A stretch of DNA of 64,000 bases, taken from contig JADLAX010000090.1 of the NCBI GenBank assembly GCA_020848035.1, forward strand, positions 154,437 through 218,436, read 5' to 3'. Positions 62,001 through 64,000 of the stretch are shown piece after piece (the first letter of the stretch is position 1; each line of letters begins with the position of its first letter). Below the pieces are notes generated by a model, which made no database searches, was not told the origin of the DNA, and was given only the letters and a program-made list of their open reading frames with translations. The translations under genes and the position numbers were made by a program. The DNA is from Anaerolineae bacterium (GTDB taxonomy: Bacteria; Chloroflexota; Anaerolineae; Promineifilales; Promineifilaceae).

Positions 62001-63873
62001 CGCTGTCGCTGTCGTTGCTCAACACAGTCAGGACGTTGTTGCTGCTGTCTTCGTCAACCGTAAACGCGTCGTCGGTGGCCCCTTCTTCATTGTCGGGAAT
62101 GCCGTCATTGTCGCTGTCGTTGTCCAGGTAGTTGGGGATGCCGTCGCTGTCGTTGTCGCCGGTGCCTTCAACGGCCGTTGCCATACCATCGCCGTCATCA
62201 TCTGCATCCAGGTGGTTAGGCGTCAGATCGCCGTCAGTGTCCGCGTTGTTGTCTTCCAGCCGGTTAGGCACGGTATCCAGATCGCTGTCGCTGCTGCCTT
62301 CGGCGGCATCGGTCAGGCCGTCACCGTCGCTGTCCAGGTCCAGGTAGTCGGGCGTGCTGTCGCCGTCGCTGTCTACCGTCTCGTCCCCTTCGGTCAGAGT
62401 GGGGATGCCATCGTCGTCGTCGTCGGTGTCGCGGTAGTCAGGCGTGCCGTCGCTGTCGCTGTCGTCGGCGGCGCTGCCCTCAACGCTGGTGAGCACGCCG
62501 TCGCCGTCGTCATCCGGGTCGTCATAGTCGTTGTCGCCGTCGCTGTCGAGATCGGCCGTATTGGATTCCAACCGGTCGAGGATGCCATCCCCGTCGGTAT
62601 CGCTCGATCCTTCGGCTCCATCCAGCACACCGTCGTTGTCGCTGTCGGCATCCTGGAAATCGGAATCGCCGTCGCCGTCACTGTCGATCGTGCCTTCGGC
62701 CGTGTCGCTGAGGCCGTCGCCATCGCTGTCCAGGTCCAGGTAGTCGGGCGGGCCATCGCCGTCGGTGTCGACGGTTTGGTTACCTTCAGCAGCGGTGGGA
62801 ATGCCGTCGCCGTCGTCGTCGGTGTCGTTGGGGTTGTAGAGGCCGTCGCTGTCGCTGTCGGCGGTGTTGGATTCGTACCGATCGGGCACGCCGTCGCCAT
62901 CGCTGTCGGCGCTGCCCTCGCTGGCGGAGAGGATGCCGTCGCCGTCGTCGTCATTGTCCAGGTAGTTGGGCATGGTGTCGCCATCAAGATCGGTTGTGCC
63001 TTCAGCGGCGTCGGTACGGCCGTCGCCATCACTGTCCAAATCCAGATAGTTGGAAATCCCGTCGCCGTCCCGATCGCCCCGCCCTTCTGTCGCGGTGGGA
63101 ATGCCGTCGCCGTCATCATCGTCGTCCAACTCGTTGACCAGACTGTCACTGTCGGTATCGGTGCTGCTGGATTCCAACCGGTCGGGCACGGTATCCAGAT
63201 CGCTGTCGGTGGTCCCTTCGCTGGCGTCCGTTTGGCCATCGCCGTCGCTGTCCAGGTCCAGGTAATCGGGCGTGGTGTCCCCATCGGTATCAACGTTGCG
63301 CTCGGTGAGGTCATCAATGCCGTCACCGTCGCTGTCGGGGTCCAGGTAGTTGGGCGTGGTGTCCCCATCGGTATCGCCGGTGCCCTCAACAAGCGTGGGG
63401 ATGCCATCGCCGTCGTCGTCGCTGTCCAGGTAGTCGGGCGTGCCGTCGCCGTCCGTATCGCCGCTGCCTTCGGTAAGGGTGGTAACGCCGTCGCCGTCAT
63501 CGTCGCTGTCCTGGTAGTCGGGGGTGCCGTCGCCATCGCTGTCGCCGCTGCTGGCTTCCAGGTAGTCGGGAATGCCGTCGCTGTCGGTATCGCTTACGGC
63601 CTCATCGCCGTCTGGCGTGCCGTCGTTGTCGCTGTCAGTGTCCAGATAGTTGGGCGTGCCGTCGTGGTCGCTGTCGATGCCAGGGCCACCCTCGGTGAGG
63701 GTGGGAATGCCGTCGCCATCATCGTCGGCGTCCAGGTGATTGTTGGTCAGGTCGCTGTCGGTGTCGGCGCTGTTGTCTTCCAGCCGGTTGGGTACGCCAT
63801 CGCTGTCGGAATCGGCCGTGCCCTCGGTGGCGTCGGTCAGGCCGTCGTTGTCGCTGTCGTTGTCGAGGTAGTC
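59080..63873 (-). CDS. Giant surface adhesin, 3' part: calcium-binding and cadherin-like repeats (5' end missing)
   Basis: The last 1597 codons of a very large secreted protein, in frame without a stop or a convincing start codon up to 63873. The N-terminal 600 residues are thrombospondin-type-3-like D-x-D-x-D-G repeats (DSDGDGxxDxxEG, TPDYLDxDSDGDG). They lead to nine tandem cadherin/Big-like domains of about 90 aa, each with xNDSDxDGDxLT, TYTxxDGHGG and VNDxP motifs. A short beta-rich C-terminus ends in NTAYGIFLPFIVTP, like the tail of the secreted protease at 15.5 kb. A terminator follows. Adhesion or matrix function with calcium is inferred. The true N-terminus, with its signal peptide, is not in this window. 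Confidence 0.82.
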   Translation of the reverse strand, partial: DYLDNDSDNDGLTDATEGTADSDSDGVPNRLEDNSADTDSDLTNNHLDADDDGDGIPTLTEGGPGIDSDHDGTPNYLDTDSDNDGTPDGDEAVSDTDSDGIPDYLEASSGDSDGDGTPDYQDSDDDGDGVTTLTEGSGDTDGDGTPDYLDSDDDGDGIPTLVEGTGDTDGDTTPNYLDPDSDGDGIDDLTERNVDTDGDTTPDYLDLDSDGDGQTDASEGTTDSDLDTVPDRLESSSTDTDSDSLVNELDDDDDGDGIPTATEGRGDRDGDGISNYLDLDSDGDGRTDAAEGTTDLDGDTMPNYLDNDDDGDGILSASEGSADSDGDGVPDRYESNTADSDSDGLYNPNDTDDDGDGIPTAAEGNQTVDTDGDGPPDYLDLDSDGDGLSDTAEGTIDSDGDGDSDFQDADSDNDGVLDGAEGSSDTDGDGILDRLESNTADLDSDGDNDYDDPDDDGDGVLTSVEGSAADDSDSDGTPDYRDTDDDDDGIPTLTEGDETVDSDGDSTPDYLDLDSDGDGLTDAAEGSSDSDLDTVPNRLEDNNADTDGDLTPNHLDADDDGDGMATAVEGTGDNDSDGIPNYLDNDSDNDGIPDNEEGATDDAFTVDEDSSNNVLTVLSNDSDSDGDPLAVVAVGTPNQGGTASYNSTSVIYTPAADFVGQEQFIYTVSDGKGFSDTATLTVTVGDVNDDPTAVADTFTANEEEATELDVLANDSDIDGDTLTITAVGTPDEGGTAVTNGSVITYTSTAEFTGTEAFTYTVADGKGGTSSATVTMTVVNINDAPVAVADSFTVNEDATTSLTPLANDSDVDGDSLTIVAAGVPDQGGTAVPGTTTIAYTPALNFVGTEVFTYTVADGHGGQATASITVTVNNVNDPPTAIDDAFTVTEDTLNNALTVLANDSDPIEGDSVAITAVGTPNHGGSVTHNGAQIRYTPAPNFFGTETFTYTISDGHGGTDSATVTVTVNNVNDQPAAQNDAVTVAEDSSANPFAVLVNDSDPDGDSLTISALGVPLHGTAVHNGSTVTYTPAANYFGSDSFYYTISDGHGTYSTAIITVTVSAVNDDPTASDDAFTVTEDTANNSLTVLTNDSDPIEGDTLSVASVGATNNGGTAVANGTTIRYTPAPNFFGAEVFTYTVSDGHGGSASATVTVTVNNVNDAPDAKNDGYTVVQNGTAVFSPLTNDLDADHDTLTVTTVGTPDNGGTATTNGTTINYTPATDFHGVEIFTYTINDGHGLTDTATVAVTVNAPPLAGDDSLTISEDSGPHSLTVLSNDSDSDGDLLNVVGVGAASQGSSLSFNGSSITYTPAPNINGTETFTYTVRDAFNGEDMGLVTITINPVDDAPVVNGDGRITSQGQPVSLSPLGNDAEVDGQTLTLVTVGQPNRGGTITRSGDEVTFTPNASFTGTATFSYTVSDGLLTSVGTVTITVTPGVVSDPIDPDQEMTIVIPDTGYHDTITTTVTIPAGSVPEEDTDDVFALVYEEVSLSDVTDATYDFAYAFDLDAYVNGSRVEAYSFANPIIITVVYEESDITNMDEASLDLYYWDDSQWRQDGITLISHDEATNTLVFSLTHLARFGLSADTINTAYGIFLPFIVTP

Positions 63874-64000
63874 GTGTTTTGGTTCAACGTCAAATGGACA
63901 CCGGGCCTTATAAAAGAGAGAATTTCACAGTTGAGGAGCCACCTCAATTTCTTGCCAAAATAGCTGGCGTTGTTGGCGAGCCCTTGCCAGTTTCTGTTGC
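63874..64000. other. Unrelated sequence abutting the adhesin repeat region, possible mobile-element end
   Basis: At about 63874 the repeat coding sequence stops and AT-richer unrelated DNA begins (TGTTTTGGTTCAACGTCAAA). On the minus strand a 24-codon frame (KLARARQQRQLFWQEIEVAP...) ends with TGA at 63925-63927, like the tail of another gene. This could be one end of an insertion element or an assembly join; no inverted repeat is visible within the window. Confidence 0.4.

Larger units (their letters stand above)
30..63023. repeat. Dispersed palindromic octamer ACGGCCGT, about 130 copies
   Basis: The octamer ACGGCCGT, often extended to AACGGCCGTT, recurs from position 30 to 63,016 at about one copy per 500 bp (hand count, could be off by several). 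At roughly 60% GC one expects about 2 copies in 64 kb. It lies in genes on both strands and in different frames: as ACG-GCC-GTN it gives Thr-Ala-Val, as AAC-GGC-CGT it gives Asn-Gly-Arg, and as CGG-CCG-T it gives Arg-Pro-Phe/Ser/Tyr. It also occurs in gaps, for example the pair forming the tRNA terminator near 52.0 kb. It behaves like the HIP1 octamer of cyanobacteria but has a different sequence. The function is unknown. Confidence 0.93.

Noticed and set aside
62394..63536. A 380-codon Thr/Ala/Pro-rich minus-strand frame inside the adhesin
   Set aside because: It is the shifted reading of the DSDGDG repeat and overlaps the true frame fully.
59158..63963. A 1601-codon open frame on the plus strand opposite the giant adhesin
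   Set aside because: It mirrors the GC-skewed, low-complexity repeat codons of the adhesin, is Val/Gly/Arg-rich without domains, lacks a good ribosome binding site and runs across the sequence boundary near 63,874. The minus-strand frame has clear domain repeats and a terminator.

Overview
The window reads as a contiguous piece of a GC-rich bacterial chromosome, most likely an uncultured or filamentous Chloroflexota (Anaerolineae-like) organism. That assignment is inference. It rests on the long signal-transduction ATPases with TPR or winged-helix partners, Pro/Thr-rich lipoproteins, large secreted proteins ending in an LP-containing tail, a long (589 aa, animal-like) PurH, an R2-like ligand-binding oxidase, and the absence of any outer-membrane gene. 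The most pervasive signal is not a gene. The palindrome ACGGCCGT occurs roughly 130 times by hand count, about one per 500 bp, in genes of either strand and any frame and in intergenic DNA. About 2 would be expected by chance.

Layout. 1-4.3 kb: RluA-type pseudouridine synthase overlapping a thermonuclease lipoprotein, a BtrH-type protein and an orphan histidine kinase. 4.3-12 kb (minus): DinB-like protein, a large membrane ATPase, an SH3 lipoprotein, ychF, a jelly-roll lipoprotein and an orphan Pycsar-effector-like membrane protein. The last is divergent from an R2lox oxidase at 12.5 kb. 13.5-24 kb (minus): P1-family peptidase, Asp/Glu racemase-family protein, a secreted gingipain-like protease with beta-propeller and hexapeptide repeats, and a cyclase/ATPase/TPR sensor. 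24.6-32 kb: ogt, dienelactone hydrolase, TraB-family protein, ABC exporter, ftsH and a sigma factor. 32.4-39.6 kb (plus): a translationally coupled amidase and L,D-transpeptidase pair, purA, purH, a lipoprotein and an HD phosphohydrolase.

39.6-45 kb is the most intriguing region. An AAA ATPase with an OmpR-type winged helix, an NB-ARC ATPase with a sigma-4-like HTH, and a TPR protein surround a 45-codon gene. That gene encodes an exported peptide whose predicted mature form is 12 residues with two cysteines, and it has its own terminator. This looks like a candidate peptide-signalling locus. 45-52 kb: an unknown protein, an ABC-F ATPase, then a minus-strand fatty-acid-type set (SDR reductase, ketosynthase III-like protein lacking the His and Asn of its triad, acyl-CoA ligase), and tRNA-Pro(CGG) with a terminator built from two copies of the octamer. 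52-64 kb: an acidic beta-solenoid lipoprotein, a CapA protein fused to FG-GAP-like repeats, a DUF3160 lipoprotein, and the 3' 4.8 kb of a giant calcium-binding/cadherin-like adhesin whose 5' end is replaced by unrelated sequence near 63,874.

Most gaps between co-directional genes hold inverted repeats. Each is built from two or three short copies of a word followed by its reverse-complement copies, with a different word each time. Two spacer-free palindromes of about 50 bp belong to one family and differ by compensating changes.
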